The notes: generated from the sequence alone by a model not told the origin. A stretch of DNA of 64,000 nt from Microvirga thermotolerans (GCF_009363855.1 NZ_CP045423.1:2262001-2326000); one strand, 5' to 3'; shown: positions 22,614-32,672, counted from the stretch's first letter. Translations and numbers: made by a program.

Positions 22614-23684
22614 TTGAACAGGACCGACGCCCCGCCTGCCCCCTCCCCCTGGTGGACGCCCCATGTCCACGCGGACCGGCGCCCCTTTCTTCTCGCCCGC
22701 AACCGGATCCAGGCGGCCTTCCGGCGCTTCTTCGACGAGCGCGGCTTCGTGGAGGTGGACACGGCCACGCTTCAGGTCTCCCCCGGCAACGAGGCGCATC
22801 TGCACGCCTTCGCCACGCAGGCCGTCGGGCCCGGCGGGTCGCGGACGCCGCTCTACCTCCACACCTCCCCGGAATTCGCCTGCAAGAAGCTGCTCGCGGC
22901 GGGCGAGGCGCGGATTTCCTGCTTCGCCCATGTCTACCGCAACCGGGAGCGCGGTCCCCTGCACCACCCGGAATTCACCATGCTCGAATGGTACCGGGCA
23001 GGCGAAACCTACGAGGCGCTGATGCGGGATGCGGCCGAGCTTCTGGCGCTCGCCGCCGACACCGTCGGCGCGCGGACCTTCACGTTCCGGGGCCATGCGG
23101 TCGATCCGTTCCGGGAGCCGGAGCGGCTGAGCGTCGCGGAAGCGTTCCTCCGCTTCGCCGGCATCGACCTTCTCGCCTCCGTCGACCGCAGCGGGGCGAC
23201 CGACCGGGAGCGCCTCGCGGCCTCCCTGGAGGAGGCCGGCCTGCGGGTCGCGCCCGACGATACCTGGTCCGACCTCTTCAGCCGGGTGATCGTGGAGAAG
23301 GTGGAGCCGAACCTCGGCCGGGGCCGCGCCACCATTCTCGACCGCTATCCGGTGGCGGAGGCCGCCCTCGCCCGCCCTGCGGCCGACGACCCTCGCGTGG
23401 CGGAGCGGTTCGAGCTCTATGCCTGCGGCGTCGAACTGGCCAATGCCTTCGGCGAACTGACCGACCCGGCGGAGCAGCGCGTCCGGTTCGAGGCCGAGAT
23501 GGCCGAGAAGATGCGCGTCTACGGAGAGCGCTATCCCCTGGACGAGGACTTCCTGGCGGCGCTCGCCCTCATGCCGCAGGCGAGCGGGATCGCCCTGGGC
23601 TTCGACCGGCTCGCGATGCTCGCGACCGGCGCGACGCGCATCGACCAGGTGATCTGGGCCCCCGTTCCGGAGACGGCCCCGTGA
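22614..23684 (+). CDS. epmA: EF-P--(R)-beta-lysine ligase EpmA (GenX/PoxA)
   Basis: A 356-residue class II lysyl-tRNA-synthetase-like enzyme without an anticodon-binding domain. It activates (R)-beta-lysine and joins it to EF-P Lys33. Class II motif 2 ([19 protein letters not shown] near residue 105) and motif 3 ([12 protein letters not shown] near 330) are present, along with the [11 protein letters not shown] segment. The start is TTG at 22614, with AAGG upstream; no ATG in this frame fits the fold. The stop overlaps the epmB start (GTGA), so the two are translationally coupled. Confidence 0.95.
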   Translation: MNRTDAPPAPSPWWTPHVHADRRPFLLARNRIQAAFRRFFDERGFVEVDTATLQVSPGNEAHLHAFATQAVGPGGSRTPLYLHTSPEFACKKLLAAGEARISCFAHVYRNRERGPLHHPEFTMLEWYRAGETYEALMRDAAELLALAADTVGARTFTFRGHAVDPFREPERLSVAEAFLRFAGIDLLASVDRSGATDRERLAASLEEAGLRVAPDDTWSDLFSRVIVEKVEPNLGRGRATILDRYPVAEAALARPAADDPRVAERFELYACGVELANAFGELTDPAEQRVRFEAEMAEKMRVYGERYPLDEDFLAALALMPQASGIALGFDRLAMLATGATRIDQVIWAPVPETAP

Positions 23685-24754
23685 GCGGAGCGAGGAACCC
23701 CGCGAAGACGCTCCACACCCCTGCGGAGCTGGTCGAGGCCGGACTGATGCCGCCCGAGCGGCTGGCCGCGATCGAGAAGGTGGCCGAGCGCTACGCCATC
23801 GCGATCAGCCCCGCCATGGCCCGGCTGATCGCCCCGGACGATCCGGAGGATCCCATTGCGCGCCAGTTCGTGCCCGATGCGGCGGAGCTCGCGGCGACGC
23901 CGGAGGAGCGGGAGGATCCCATCGGCGATCTCGCCCATTCCCCGGTGGAGGGCATCGTCCACCGGTACCTCGACCGTGTCCTGCTCAAGGCCGTGCATGT
24001 CTGCCCGGTCTATTGCCGTTTCTGCTTCCGCCGCGAGATGGTGGGGCCGCAGGGGCTCGGCACCCTCGCGCCGGAGGCCCTCGACAGGGCCTTCGCCTAT
24101 ATCGCCGCACACCCGGAAATCTGGGAGGTGATCCTCACGGGAGGCGACCCGCTGGTGCTTTCGGCCAGGCGCCTTGCCGAGCTGATGCGGCGGCTTTCCG
24201 CCATCCCCCACGTGAAGATCGTCCGCGTTCACACCCGCGTCCCGGTCGTCGAGCCGGAGAGGGTCGACGGGGGGATGATCGAGGCCCTGAAGGCGAGCGG
24301 GAAGGCCGTGTATGTGGCGCTTCACGCCAACCACCCGCGCGAGCTGACGGATGCCGCCCGTGCCGCCTGCGCCCGGCTCGCGGATGCGGGCATCGCCATG
24401 GTGAGCCAGTCCGTGCTCCTGCGCGGGGTCAACGACGACCCGGACGTGCTGGCCGATCTGATGCGCGCCTTCGTGGAGGCGCGGGTGAAGCCCTACTACC
24501 TGCACCATCCCGACCTCGCCCCGGGGACGAGCCATTTCCGCCTGTCGATCGAGGAGGGCCGCGCCCTGGTGGCGTCCCTGCGCGGGCGGATCTCGGGCCT
24601 GTGCCAGCCGACCTACATCCTCGACATCCCGGGCGGGCACGGCAAGGCGGCGATCGGCCCGGATGCGCTGCGCGATGCGGGCGAAGGTCGCTACGAAGTC
24701 TCGGATTTCCGCGGTCGCGTCCATTCCTATCCGCCGGATCCCGCAATGGGCTAA
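23681..24754 (+). CDS. epmB: EF-P lysine 2,3-aminomutase EpmB (YjeK)
   Basis: A 357-residue radical SAM enzyme that converts lysine to (R)-beta-lysine, the donor for EpmA. The cluster-binding motif is Cys108-x3-Cys112-x2-Cys115 (CPVYCRFC). EVILTGGDPLVLS near 148 is the SAM-contact motif, and the PLP Lys lies in the C-terminal IPGGHGKAAI segment, as in KamA-type enzymes. It lacks the long KamA C-terminal oligomerisation tail, as expected for YjeK. The GTG start at 23681 overlaps the epmA stop. Confidence 0.95.
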   Translation: MSGARNPAKTLHTPAELVEAGLMPPERLAAIEKVAERYAIAISPAMARLIAPDDPEDPIARQFVPDAAELAATPEEREDPIGDLAHSPVEGIVHRYLDRVLLKAVHVCPVYCRFCFRREMVGPQGLGTLAPEALDRAFAYIAAHPEIWEVILTGGDPLVLSARRLAELMRRLSAIPHVKIVRVHTRVPVVEPERVDGGMIEALKASGKAVYVALHANHPRELTDAARAACARLADAGIAMVSQSVLLRGVNDDPDVLADLMRAFVEARVKPYYLHHPDLAPGTSHFRLSIEEGRALVASLRGRISGLCQPTYILDIPGGHGKAAIGPDALRDAGEGRYEVSDFRGRVHSYPPDPAMG

Positions 24755-24837
24755 AATGCAGCCGGCGGCCCGTTGACGCGGATCAACGCAGGACGACGCC
24801 GCAACGGCGATAGTCTCCGCGCTCACGGAGGTGCAGG

Positions 24838-27567
24838 GTGCGGGAAGCGATGGACCGGTTTCGAGCGGCACGGCCCTCGCCGTTGCGGGATGGTCGGGAG
24901 CCGGCAAAGGCCCCGCCCTGGCATGCCCTTCCCGTCGCGAAAGTGCTCGAAACGCTCGGCACTTCCGAAGACGGCCTGCCGCCGGAGGAAGCCGCCGAGC
25001 GCCTGCGCCGCTTCGGCCCCAATGTCCTGCCGGCGCCGCCGGGACGGTCGATCCTCGCCATCGTCCTCGGCCAGCTGCGCAGCCCCCTGATCCATCTCCT
25101 GCTCGCTGCGGCCCTCATTTCCCTCTGGCTGAGGCAGTTCGACGATGCCGGATTCATCGTGCTCGTTCTCGCGATCAACACCGCCATCGGCGCCATCCAG
25201 GAATGGCGGGCGGAGGCCAACACGGCGGCGCTCCGCTCCGCGATCCATACCGCAAGCCGCGTGATGCGCGGCGGGACGGTCGAACGCATCGACGCGGCCG
25301 GGCTGGTGCCCGGGGACTTCGTCCTGCTCGAGGCCGGGGAGCGGGTGCCTGCGGACCTTCGCCTCCTCAAGTCTGCCGACCTGCAGACGAACGAGACGAC
25401 GCTGACGGGCGAATCCCTGCCCGTCGACAAGGCCGCCCTCGAGACGCTCGCCCCCGAAACGCCTCTCGCCGACCGGCTGACCATGCTGTTTGCCGGCACG
25501 ACGGTCCAGCGCGGGCGCGCGGAAGGCGTGGTGGTGGGGACCGGGCGGGGGACGGAGATCGGCCGAATCGCGCAGACCCTCGAGGAGCCTTCGTCCGCCC
25601 CGCCCCTCACCCGGCGGCTCGAACGGTTCACGCGGATTCTCGGGACGGTATCCCTGCTGCTCGTGGCGGGCATCGTGATGCTCGAACTCCTGCGCGGGGA
25701 CGACCTCCAGGAGACTTTTTTCGTGGCCGTGGCGCTCGCCGTCTCGATCATCCCGGAGGGCCTGCCCGTCGCGGTCACGGTGGCGCTCTCCGTCGCCACG
25801 CGCAACATGGCCCGCCGCAACGTGATCGTCCGGCACCTCCCCGCCGTCGAGGGGCTCGGGGCCTGCACCGTCATCGCCACCGACAAGACCGGAACCCTCA
25901 CCGTCAACCAGCTCACGGCGAAATGCGTCTGGCTGCCCGGCAGCGGCGCCGTCGAGGTGGGAGGCGAGGGCCTCTCCGTCGAGGGCGGCTTCACCAGGGG
26001 CGGCCTTCCCTTGCACGAGGAACACCACCCCTCGCTGCGGTCCCTCGGCATATCGAGCGCCCTTTGCAACGATGCGAACTTCGACCCGGCTGCCGGCGGG
26101 GACGGCGGTGCGAGCGGAGATACGGTGGACCTGGCGTTTCTGGTGCTCGCCGCCAAGGCCGCCCTCGACGTGGCGCGCCTTCGCCGGGACCATCCGCGCG
26201 TGGCGGAAATCCCATTCGCGGCGGAGCGGAAGCTCGCCGCGAGCCTCAACCGCCACGAACGCGCTCACCACCTGCACGTGAAGGGCGCGGCGGAGGTCGT
26301 CGTGCCCCTGTGCCACGGGCAGGACAATGCCGCGGCCCTCACCGCCGCCGAGAGCATGGCCGCCCGCGGCTATCGCGTGCTCGCCGTCGCGACGAAACGG
26401 GTGGAGGGCGACGCGTCGGGCGAATGGCTGCTGCGGGACGAGGATCTCGGCGGGCTCACCCTGCTGGGGCTGGTCGGCTTCATCGACCCGCTGCGGCCGG
26501 AGGCCAAGGAGGCGGTCGCCCGGTGCCGCGGCGCGGGAATCGCGGTGAAGATGATCACCGGCGATCACCCCGCGACCGCGCTCGCGATCGCCCGCGAACT
26601 CGGCATCGCCGAAAGCCCGCGGGAGGTGGCGACCGGACGCGGCCTTGCCGACCTTTCCGGCGAGCCGGAGCGGATTGCGGCCCTCGTCTCCGCGGCCGCG
26701 GTGTTCGCCCGGGTCGAGCCGGCGCAGAAAATGCAGATCGTCGATGCGCTCCAGGCCTCCGGGCATGTGGTCGCCATGACGGGCGACGGCGTCAACGACG
26801 CTCCCGCCCTCCACCGGGCGGACCTGGGCGTCGCGATGGGCCTCGGCGGCACCGACGTGGCGCGGGACGCCTCGGACCTCGTTCTCGCCGACGACAATTT
26901 CGCGTCCATCGTCGCGGGGGTCGAGGAAGGCCGCGCCGCCTACGCCAACATCCGCAAGGTCATCTATCTCCTCATCAGCACCGGCGCGGCGGAGGTCGTC
27001 GTGTTCCTGCTCGCGGTCGCGACCGGGCTTCCCGTGCCGCTCACCGCGATCCAGCTCCTCTGGCTCAACCTGGTGACCAATGGCGGGCAGGACGTGGCCC
27101 TCGCCTTCGAGCGCCGGGAACCAGGCCTCCTCGACCGGCCCCCGCGCTCGCCGGCGGAGGCGATCTTCGATCGCCTCATGATCCGGCAGGTGGCGCTCTC
27201 CGGCATCTATACGGGCGCCGTCGCCTACCTTTTCTTCGCGTGGCTGATCGGACGGGGCATGGGCGAGTTCGAGGCGCGCAACCTCCTTCTCTTCCTCATG
27301 GTGGCCTTCGAGAACGTCCACGTCTTCAACTGCCGCTCGGAACACCGCTCCGCCTTCCGGATCCCGCTTCGCGACAACTGGCCCCTGCTGGTCGCCGTCG
27401 CCGGCGCACAGGCGGTCCACATCGGGGCGGCCTTCCTGCCCGGCCTCCGCGACGTCCTCGCCATCCGGCCCATCTCCGTCGAGATGTGGCTCCTCCTCGT
27501 CCCCATCGCCGGCTCGGTGCTGCTGGTGATGGAGGCGGACAAGCGGCTGCGCGGGAGGAGAGCCTGA
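24838..27567 (+). CDS. P2-type cation-transporting ATPase
   Basis: A 909-residue inner-membrane pump with about ten helices. It has an N-terminal cation-ATPase domain, actuator TGES near residue 190, helix-4 motif PEGLP near 306, phosphorylation motif DKTGTLT near 347 and hinge TGDGVNDAP near 647. The helix-6 region reads NLVTNGGQDVALAFE, where Ca2+ pumps usually have NLVTDG, so ion choice is uncertain (Ca2+, Na+, K+, Mg2+ or H+). The GTG start is fixed by GGAGG at 24827-24831, six bases upstream; an ATG four codons later is less well placed. It follows epmB by 83 bases and converges on arfB. Confidence 0.92.
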   Translation: MREAMDRFRAARPSPLRDGREPAKAPPWHALPVAKVLETLGTSEDGLPPEEAAERLRRFGPNVLPAPPGRSILAIVLGQLRSPLIHLLLAAALISLWLRQFDDAGFIVLVLAINTAIGAIQEWRAEANTAALRSAIHTASRVMRGGTVERIDAAGLVPGDFVLLEAGERVPADLRLLKSADLQTNETTLTGESLPVDKAALETLAPETPLADRLTMLFAGTTVQRGRAEGVVVGTGRGTEIGRIAQTLEEPSSAPPLTRRLERFTRILGTVSLLLVAGIVMLELLRGDDLQETFFVAVALAVSIIPEGLPVAVTVALSVATRNMARRNVIVRHLPAVEGLGACTVIATDKTGTLTVNQLTAKCVWLPGSGAVEVGGEGLSVEGGFTRGGLPLHEEHHPSLRSLGISSALCNDANFDPAAGGDGGASGDTVDLAFLVLAAKAALDVARLRRDHPRVAEIPFAAERKLAASLNRHERAHHLHVKGAAEVVVPLCHGQDNAAALTAAESMAARGYRVLAVATKRVEGDASGEWLLRDEDLGGLTLLGLVGFIDPLRPEAKEAVARCRGAGIAVKMITGDHPATALAIARELGIAESPREVATGRGLADLSGEPERIAALVSAAAVFARVEPAQKMQIVDALQASGHVVAMTGDGVNDAPALHRADLGVAMGLGGTDVARDASDLVLADDNFASIVAGVEEGRAAYANIRKVIYLLISTGAAEVVVFLLAVATGLPVPLTAIQLLWLNLVTNGGQDVALAFERREPGLLDRPPRSPAEAIFDRLMIRQVALSGIYTGAVAYLFFAWLIGRGMGEFEARNLLLFLMVAFENVHVFNCRSEHRSAFRIPLRDNWPLLVAVAGAQAVHIGAAFLPGLRDVLAIRPISVEMWLLLVPIAGSVLLVMEADKRLRGRRA

Positions 27568-27622
27568 AGTTCCGTTCCCGCGAAACGGCTGGAGCAGGTG
27601 GACCGGGACGTCCGGCGCGCCC

Positions 27623-28045
27623 TCAGTCGAAGACCGGCTTCGCCGTTCGCCCCTTCTTGATCTCCGAGCGGCGGCCCTTCGCTTCGAGCCGGCGCTTCCT
27701 GGAGGCGAGCGTCGGTTTCGTGGGCTTGCGCGGCTTCGGGCGCTCCGTGGCCTGGCGGATCAGCTCGACGAGGCGGGCGAGCGCATCCTCGCGGTTGCGC
27801 TCCTGCGTCCGGAAGCGCTGCGCCGTGATGACGAGAACGCCCTCGTTCGTGAGGCGCCTCCCGGCGATCCGCTCCAGGCGCGCCTTCACATCCTCCGGCA
27901 GGGACGGCGAGTGGCGCACGTCGAAGCGGAGCTGGACGGCGGACTCCACCTTGTTGACGTTCTGCCCGCCGGGTCCGGAGGCGCGGATGAAGCTCTCCTG
28001 AAGCTCTGCTTCATCGAGCGCGATGCCGTTCGTGACATGGATCAT
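27623..28045 (-). CDS. arfB: Alternative ribosome-rescue factor ArfB (YaeJ)
   Basis: A 140-residue codon-independent peptidyl-tRNA hydrolase that frees ribosomes stalled on broken messages. The catalytic GGQ is at residues 26-28 in ASGPGGQNVNKVES, as in class I release factors, and no stop-codon-recognition domain is present. The basic C-terminal tail (KPRKPTKPTLASRKRRLEAKG region) is the part that inserts into the empty mRNA channel. Longer in-frame starts exist upstream but are outside the fold. It is divergent from the AEC transporter. Confidence 0.95.
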   Translation of the reverse strand: MIHVTNGIALDEAELQESFIRASGPGGQNVNKVESAVQLRFDVRHSPSLPEDVKARLERIAGRRLTNEGVLVITAQRFRTQERNREDALARLVELIRQATERPKPRKPTKPTLASRKRRLEAKGRRSEIKKGRTAKPVFD

Positions 28046-28196
28046 GGAAGCCTCGGGCGGGACATGAGGGGAAGGTGGAGCACGTGCGCTCCTTGTCCAA
28101 TGAGGGCTAAACCTGCGCTTGTCGACCTCCGCGATACGTTCTAAGCGGCTCCCACCCCTCCATCGCCGGGCATGCCCCGGCCTCCCAAGCGCTTCC

Positions 28197-29120
28197 ATGT
28201 CCGCCGTCTTCGCCAGCCTGATTCCCACCTTCCTCATCATCGCCACGGGCTGGCTCGCCCGCGCCACGAACTTCGTGGACGAACAGCAATGGGGCGGCCT
28301 CGAGCGGGTCACCTACACGATCTTCTTTCCGGCCCTGATCGTCGACACGCTCTCCCGCGCGGACCTGGCCTCCGTACCCGTCTTGGGCGTCGGCGGGGCC
28401 CTCGCGGGCGCCATCCTGCTCATGGCGCTCGCGGCGCTGGCGCTCCGCCCCCTGCTGGAGCGCCGCCTCGGCATCGACGGGCCGAGCTTCACCTCGATCT
28501 TCCAGGGGGCGACCCGCTGGAACACCTTCATCGGGCTCGCGGTCGCGGGAAGCCTGTTCGGGCAGCGCGGCATCGCCCTGATCGCGGTGGCGATCGCGGC
28601 GATGGTGCCGCTCCTCAACCTCATGGCCTTCTACGTGTTCATCCGCTACGCGGGCCGGCCGCGGCAGAGCCCCTACGACATCCTCCGCTCCTTCGTCACC
28701 AACCCGTTCATCTGGTCCTGCGCCCTGGGGCTGGCGCTCAACCTCCTCGCCCCGCCCCTGCCCAAGCCCCTGGCCATGTTCATCGAGATGACCGGCCGCG
28801 CCGCCCTCGCCGCCGGCCTTCTGGTCGTCGGCGCCGGCCTCGACGTGCGGCGCCTCGCCCGTCCGGGCCCCGCCCACTTCCTCGCCGCCGCGCTGAAGCT
28901 CCTCGTCCTCCCCGCCACCGCCGTCGTCCTGGCCCGGCTCGCGGGGGTGACGGGCGACGACCTGACGGTGACCGTCGTCGCGTCCTCGGTTCCCTCCGCC
29001 AGCGCCGCCTATGTGTTGGCACGGCAGATGGGCGGCAACGCGCCCCTCATGGCGGAGATCCTCACCCTCCAGACCCTCCTTGCCATGGTCTCCATGCCCC
29101 TCCTGATCGCGTTCCTCTGA
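28197..29120 (+). CDS. AEC-family auxin-efflux-carrier-like transporter
   Basis: A 307-residue protein with about ten hydrophobic helices of the auxin efflux carrier (AEC) family in the BART superfamily. Features are the N-terminal SLIPTFLIIATGWLAR helix and the family-conserved ERVTYTIFFPALIV segment near 37, plus the last-third ASSVPSASAAYVLARQMGG motif. Bacterial members export or import malonate, malate or other organic acids. Substrate unknown. The ATG at 28197 directly precedes helix 1; upstream in-frame ATGs would add a polar Arg-rich leader. Confidence 0.88.
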   Translation: MSAVFASLIPTFLIIATGWLARATNFVDEQQWGGLERVTYTIFFPALIVDTLSRADLASVPVLGVGGALAGAILLMALAALALRPLLERRLGIDGPSFTSIFQGATRWNTFIGLAVAGSLFGQRGIALIAVAIAAMVPLLNLMAFYVFIRYAGRPRQSPYDILRSFVTNPFIWSCALGLALNLLAPPLPKPLAMFIEMTGRAALAAGLLVVGAGLDVRRLARPGPAHFLAAALKLLVLPATAVVLARLAGVTGDDLTVTVVASSVPSASAAYVLARQMGGNAPLMAEILTLQTLLAMVSMPLLIAFL

Positions 29121-29151
29121 CCTTTTGCAACCTAAGCGTTCATTTGTGATC

Positions 29152-29181
29152 TTGTATTATTTCGGGTTGTGCTGCTATCTA
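29152..29181 (+). promoter_or_regulatory. Candidate sigma-70 promoter before the small gene at 29217
   Basis: TTGTAT (29152-29157) and TATCTA (29176-29181) are 18 bases apart in an unusually AT-rich patch. An inverted repeat CGGGTTG (29163-29169) / CAACCCG (29186-29192) spans the -10 region and could be an operator. Confidence 0.4.
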
Positions 29182-29216
29182 GACGCAACCCGAGAACAGG
29201 TCACCGAACGCGCCCC

Positions 29217-29447
29217 ATGTCCAAGCCACCGCTCCGCGCCCGCAAGCCATCCTCACCCTCGAAAGCGGCACCGGCCCAGGCGTCCCGGGCCGAGGCCTCG
29301 GCGGCGGAGACGGCGCGCTACATCGCGGAGTTCACGGCGGAGCTGTCGTTCCTGGCCCGCCGCTCGAACCTGGAAGTCCTGGCCTATCTCCTCGACATGG
29401 CGCGCCTGGAGGCGACCCGCGCCGTTCAGGGAGAAGGCAGGCCCTGA
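29217..29447 (+). CDS. Small conserved-looking protein, 76 residues, unknown
   Basis: I do not recognise a named family. The N-terminal 27 residues are basic and Pro/Ser/Ala-rich (MSKPPLRARKPSSPSKAAP). The rest forms two amphipathic helices (AETARYIAEFTAELSFLARRS and LEVLAYLLDMARLEATRAV) that could pair as a helical hairpin. No membrane segment or cysteine is present. It has its own candidate promoter and a normal codon pattern, so it is probably real. A DNA-binding or adaptor role is possible, but nothing shows it. Confidence 0.65.
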   Translation: MSKPPLRARKPSSPSKAAPAQASRAEASAAETARYIAEFTAELSFLARRSNLEVLAYLLDMARLEATRAVQGEGRP

Positions 29448-29543
29448 TCCAGGAAGGCGCTGGCATCTCCACGGAATCGGCAGCTGCTTGGGAACGTGAT
29501 CGGCCGCGAAGGCAGACGGGAACCCCCCCGCTCTTCCTGAAAT

Positions 29544-30752
29544 TCAGCGTCCGGCGACGAGCGACACGGCGTTGCCGCCATGGCGCTCCAGCCGCCCTGC
29601 GATCTCGAGCTCCAGCAGAGCGGTCTGGACGAGGCCGATGGGCAGGCCCGACAGGCGGACGAGGTCGTCCACCGGCACCGGAGAGGGACCGAGGAGTTCG
29701 ATGAGGCCCGCCTGGGCCGAGGCGGCCTCCGGCTCCTCGCCCGGCCCCGGCCCTGCGTCCCGAGGCACGGCGCCGACCGGCGGCCGCGGAACGTCCGGCA
29801 GGTCGAGTTCGTCCCAAAGTTCCTCCGTCACGGACAGGGAGCGCGGCTCCTCAGCGCCCGCATCGGGACGCAGGCCGGTCGCAATGAGGGGCTCCAGAAC
29901 CGCCGTGACGTGCTCGACGTCCGCGCAGAGGGTCGCTCCCTCCCGGATCAGGTCGTTCGTGCCCTCGGCGCGGGGATCGAGCGGCGAGCCCGGCACGGCG
30001 AAGACCTCGCGTCCCTGCTCCAGGGCGAACCGCGCGGTGATGAGCGAGCCGGAACGGCGCGCCGCCTCCACCACCACGACCCCATAGCAGAGGCCGGACA
30101 CGATCCTGTTCCGGCGCGGGAAGTCCCGCCCGCGGGGCTCCCAGCCGAAAGGCATCTCGGAGACGATGGCCCCGCCCCGCTCGACGATCTCCCTCGCGAG
30201 GGGCTCGTTCTCGGCGGGATAGATCCTATCGTGTCCGCCCGCGAGAACGGCGATGGCGCCCGTATCCAGGCTTGCCCGGTGGGCACGGGTGTCGATGCCG
30301 CGGGCGAGGCCGGAGGCAACCGCGTAGCCGGCCTGCCCGAGCTCGCGCGCCAGCCGCTCCGCGAAGGCGAGCCCGGCGGCGGACGCGTTGCGCGACCCGA
30401 CGATGGCGACGGCAGGCCTGGAGAAGAGCGCGCAGGATCCGCGCACGGCGATGAGTGGCGGCGCGGTGTCGATCGCCTGGAGCGCCTTCGGATAGTCGGG
30501 CTCGCCCATGGCCACGAAGCGGACGCCGAGGCGCGCCGCGGCGGCCATCTCCTTCTCGGCCTCCTCGCGGCTCGCCACCTTGAGCATGAGGCGCCCGCCC
30601 TGCCGGGCGAGGTCGGGCAGGGCCTCCAGGGCGGCGGATGCGCCGCCGAACCGGTTCACGAGGGCGCGGAAGGTCCGCGGCCCCACCTTCTCGGAGCGGA
30701 TGAGGCGCAGCCAGTCGAGCCGCTGCTCGTCGGTGAGGCGGGTTCCGCTCAT
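29544..30752 (-). CDS. dprA: DNA-processing protein DprA
   Basis: A 402-residue protein that loads RecA on incoming single-stranded DNA during transformation. The extended Rossmann domain has [10 protein letters not shown] near residue 110, [13 protein letters not shown] near 140 and the FPRRNRI signature near 205. A C-terminal winged-helix (DML1/Z-alpha type) domain is present at about 335-402, after a Pro/Glu-rich linker. The start overlaps the plsY stop (ATGA). Presence of dprA alone does not show natural competence; it is nearly universal. Confidence 0.95.
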   Translation of the reverse strand: MSGTRLTDEQRLDWLRLIRSEKVGPRTFRALVNRFGGASAALEALPDLARQGGRLMLKVASREEAEKEMAAAARLGVRFVAMGEPDYPKALQAIDTAPPLIAVRGSCALFSRPAVAIVGSRNASAAGLAFAERLARELGQAGYAVASGLARGIDTRAHRASLDTGAIAVLAGGHDRIYPAENEPLAREIVERGGAIVSEMPFGWEPRGRDFPRRNRIVSGLCYGVVVVEAARRSGSLITARFALEQGREVFAVPGSPLDPRAEGTNDLIREGATLCADVEHVTAVLEPLIATGLRPDAGAEEPRSLSVTEELWDELDLPDVPRPPVGAVPRDAGPGPGEEPEAASAQAGLIELLGPSPVPVDDLVRLSGLPIGLVQTALLELEIAGRLERHGGNAVSLVAGR

Positions 30753-31351
30753 CCCTTCTGCCCGATCTTGCCTTCCGTGCCGGCGACGAGGCGGCTGATG
30801 TTCTCGCTGTGCTTCCACCAGAGGAGCACGACCAGGATGAGGATGACGCCCGCCATCTTGGGCTCGCCCAAGGCCCAGAGCACCGGAGGCGTGGCCGCCG
30901 TCGCCACCAGGGCCGCGAGGGAGGAGTAGCGCTTCAGGTAGGCCACCGAGAGCCAGATGAGGGCGAAGATCAGGGCCGCGAGGGGCATGAGGCCGATGAG
31001 GACGCCGATGAAGGTCGCGACGCCCTTGCCGCCCTTGAACCCGAGCCACACGGGATAAAGGTGGCCGAGGAAGGCGCCCAGCGCCGCGACGGTTGCGAGA
31101 TCCTGTCCCCACAGTCCGGCGACGACCACCGCCACGGTGCCCTTGAGCGCGTCGCCGACGAGCGTCGCGGCCGCCAGACCCTTGCGCCCCGTCCGCAGGA
31201 CGTTGGTGGCGCCGATATTGCCCGAGCCGACCTTCCGGATGTCGCCGAGCCCCGCCATGCGGGTGAAGATCACCCCGAAGGGGATCGATCCGAGCAGATA
31301 GCCGAAAACCAGGGCGATCAGCAGGTGGAAGAGGTGGATATCGTCCGGCAT
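30749..31351 (-). CDS. plsY: Acyl-phosphate:glycerol-3-phosphate acyltransferase PlsY
   Basis: A 200-residue inner-membrane enzyme that makes lysophosphatidic acid from acyl-phosphate and glycerol-3-phosphate. The three family loops are present: [12 protein letters not shown] near residue 42 (motif 1), [11 protein letters not shown] near 104 (motif 2) and KHSENISRL near 180 (motif 3). About five or six helices. It overlaps dprA by 4 bases and follows the PyrC-like gene by 25 bases, so pyrB-pyrC'-plsY-dprA form one unit. Confidence 0.96.
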   Translation of the reverse strand: MPDDIHLFHLLIALVFGYLLGSIPFGVIFTRMAGLGDIRKVGSGNIGATNVLRTGRKGLAAATLVGDALKGTVAVVVAGLWGQDLATVAALGAFLGHLYPVWLGFKGGKGVATFIGVLIGLMPLAALIFALIWLSVAYLKRYSSLAALVATAATPPVLWALGEPKMAGVILILVVLLWWKHSENISRLVAGTEGKIGQKG

Positions 31352-31376
31352 TCGCGTCTCTTCGCTTTCGGTCCGT

Positions 31377-32672
31377 TCACGTCGGGCGGCGGTCGAACAC
31401 GATCCTGCCCGCAACCATCGTCATCGTCACCTGTCCTTCCAGACGGGCTTCGTCGAAAGGCGTGTTCTTCGACAGGGATCTGAGTTCGCGCTTGTCGAGC
31501 ACATAGGGCGCCTCGGGATCGAACACGATCAGGTCGGCCGGGGCGCCCCGCGCGAGCCGCCCGCCCGGAAGACCCAGGATTTCCGCGGGTCTCGTGGACA
31601 TGGCCCGCAGGATCAGGGAAAGCGGGACCTGTCCGGAATGGACGAGGCGCAGGGCGGCGGACAGCAGCGTTTCGAGGCCGACGGCCCCGTTGGCCGCCTC
31701 CGCGAAGGGCAGCCGCTTGGTCTCCACATCCTGTGGATTGTGGTCCGAGACGATCACGTCGACGACGCCTGCCGCAAGGGCGGCGATCATCGCCTGCCGG
31801 TCGTCCTCGTGCCTCAGGGGCGGCGAGAGCTTGAGGAAGGTGCGGTAGTCGCCGATGTCGTTCTCGTTGAGCGCCAGGTTGTTGATGGAGACCCCGCAGG
31901 TGACGGGCAGTCCCCTCTCCTTCGCCGCCTGCACGATCTCCACCGAATCGGCGCAGGAGATCATGGCCGCGTGGTAGCGCCCGCCCGTGAGCCGCACGAG
32001 GCGGATGTCCCGTTCCAGCATCACGGTCTCGGCCTCGCGGGGAATCCCGGGGAGGCCAAGGCGGGTGGCGAACTCGCCCTCGTTCATCACGCCCGCCCCC
32101 ACGAGGTCGGGATCCTCCACGTGGTGGACGATCAGGGCGTCGAAGTCGCGGGCATAGGTGAGCGCGCGGCGCATGACCTGGGCATTGGTGACGGAGCGCG
32201 CCCCGTCCGTGAAGGCGATGGCCCCGGCCTCGCGCAGAAGGCCGATCTCCGCCATCTCCTGGCCCTTGAGACCTTTCGTCAGCGCCGCCGCCGGGCGGAC
32301 ATGGACGATGGAGGTGTCCCTGGCCCGCCGCATGACGAAATCGACGATGGCGGGATCGTCGAGCACGGGATTGGTGTCGGGCATGGACACGAGGGTGGTG
32401 ACGCCGCCCGCCGCCGCCGCCTCGCCGGCGCTCTTCAGGGTCTCGCGGTGCGCCGCGCCCGGCTCGCCGACGAAGGTGCGCATGTCGATGAGCCCGGGCG
32501 CGAGGACCTGCCCGCCGCAATCGACGACCTCGGCCTCCGCCGCCGCCGTGACCGCCGGCCCGAGATCGGCGACGAGGCCGTCCCGCACGAGCACGCCGCC
32601 GCGGCCCTCGCGGCCGCTGGCCGGATCGACGAGGCGCGCATTCGTGAACAGGATGGGACGGTCGGTCGTCAC
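31377..32672 (-). CDS. Non-catalytic dihydroorotase-like subunit (PyrC'/PyrX type)
   Basis: A 431-residue amidohydrolase-fold protein of the class I dihydroorotase family, encoded 49 bases after pyrB. Metal ligands are missing. Where active enzymes have DxHxH before the EPG motif, this has D63-M-R-T-F-V-G-EPG, so both His are replaced (Arg65, Phe67). The later HH pair reads NN in [11 protein letters not shown], and DHAPH reads DHNPQ. It therefore probably cannot hydrolyse dihydroorotate and instead supports the PyrB dodecamer, as the Pseudomonas PyrC' subunit does. An active pyrC should lie elsewhere. The GTG start has AAGGAG seven bases upstream. Many databases would call it pyrC. Confidence 0.85.
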   Translation of the reverse strand: MTTDRPILFTNARLVDPASGREGRGGVLVRDGLVADLGPAVTAAAEAEVVDCGGQVLAPGLIDMRTFVGEPGAAHRETLKSAGEAAAAGGVTTLVSMPDTNPVLDDPAIVDFVMRRARDTSIVHVRPAAALTKGLKGQEMAEIGLLREAGAIAFTDGARSVTNAQVMRRALTYARDFDALIVHHVEDPDLVGAGVMNEGEFATRLGLPGIPREAETVMLERDIRLVRLTGGRYHAAMISCADSVEIVQAAKERGLPVTCGVSINNLALNENDIGDYRTFLKLSPPLRHEDDRQAMIAALAAGVVDVIVSDHNPQDVETKRLPFAEAANGAVGLETLLSAALRLVHSGQVPLSLILRAMSTRPAEILGLPGGRLARGAPADLIVFDPEAPYVLDKRELRSLSKNTPFDEARLEGQVTMTMVAGRIVFDRRPT

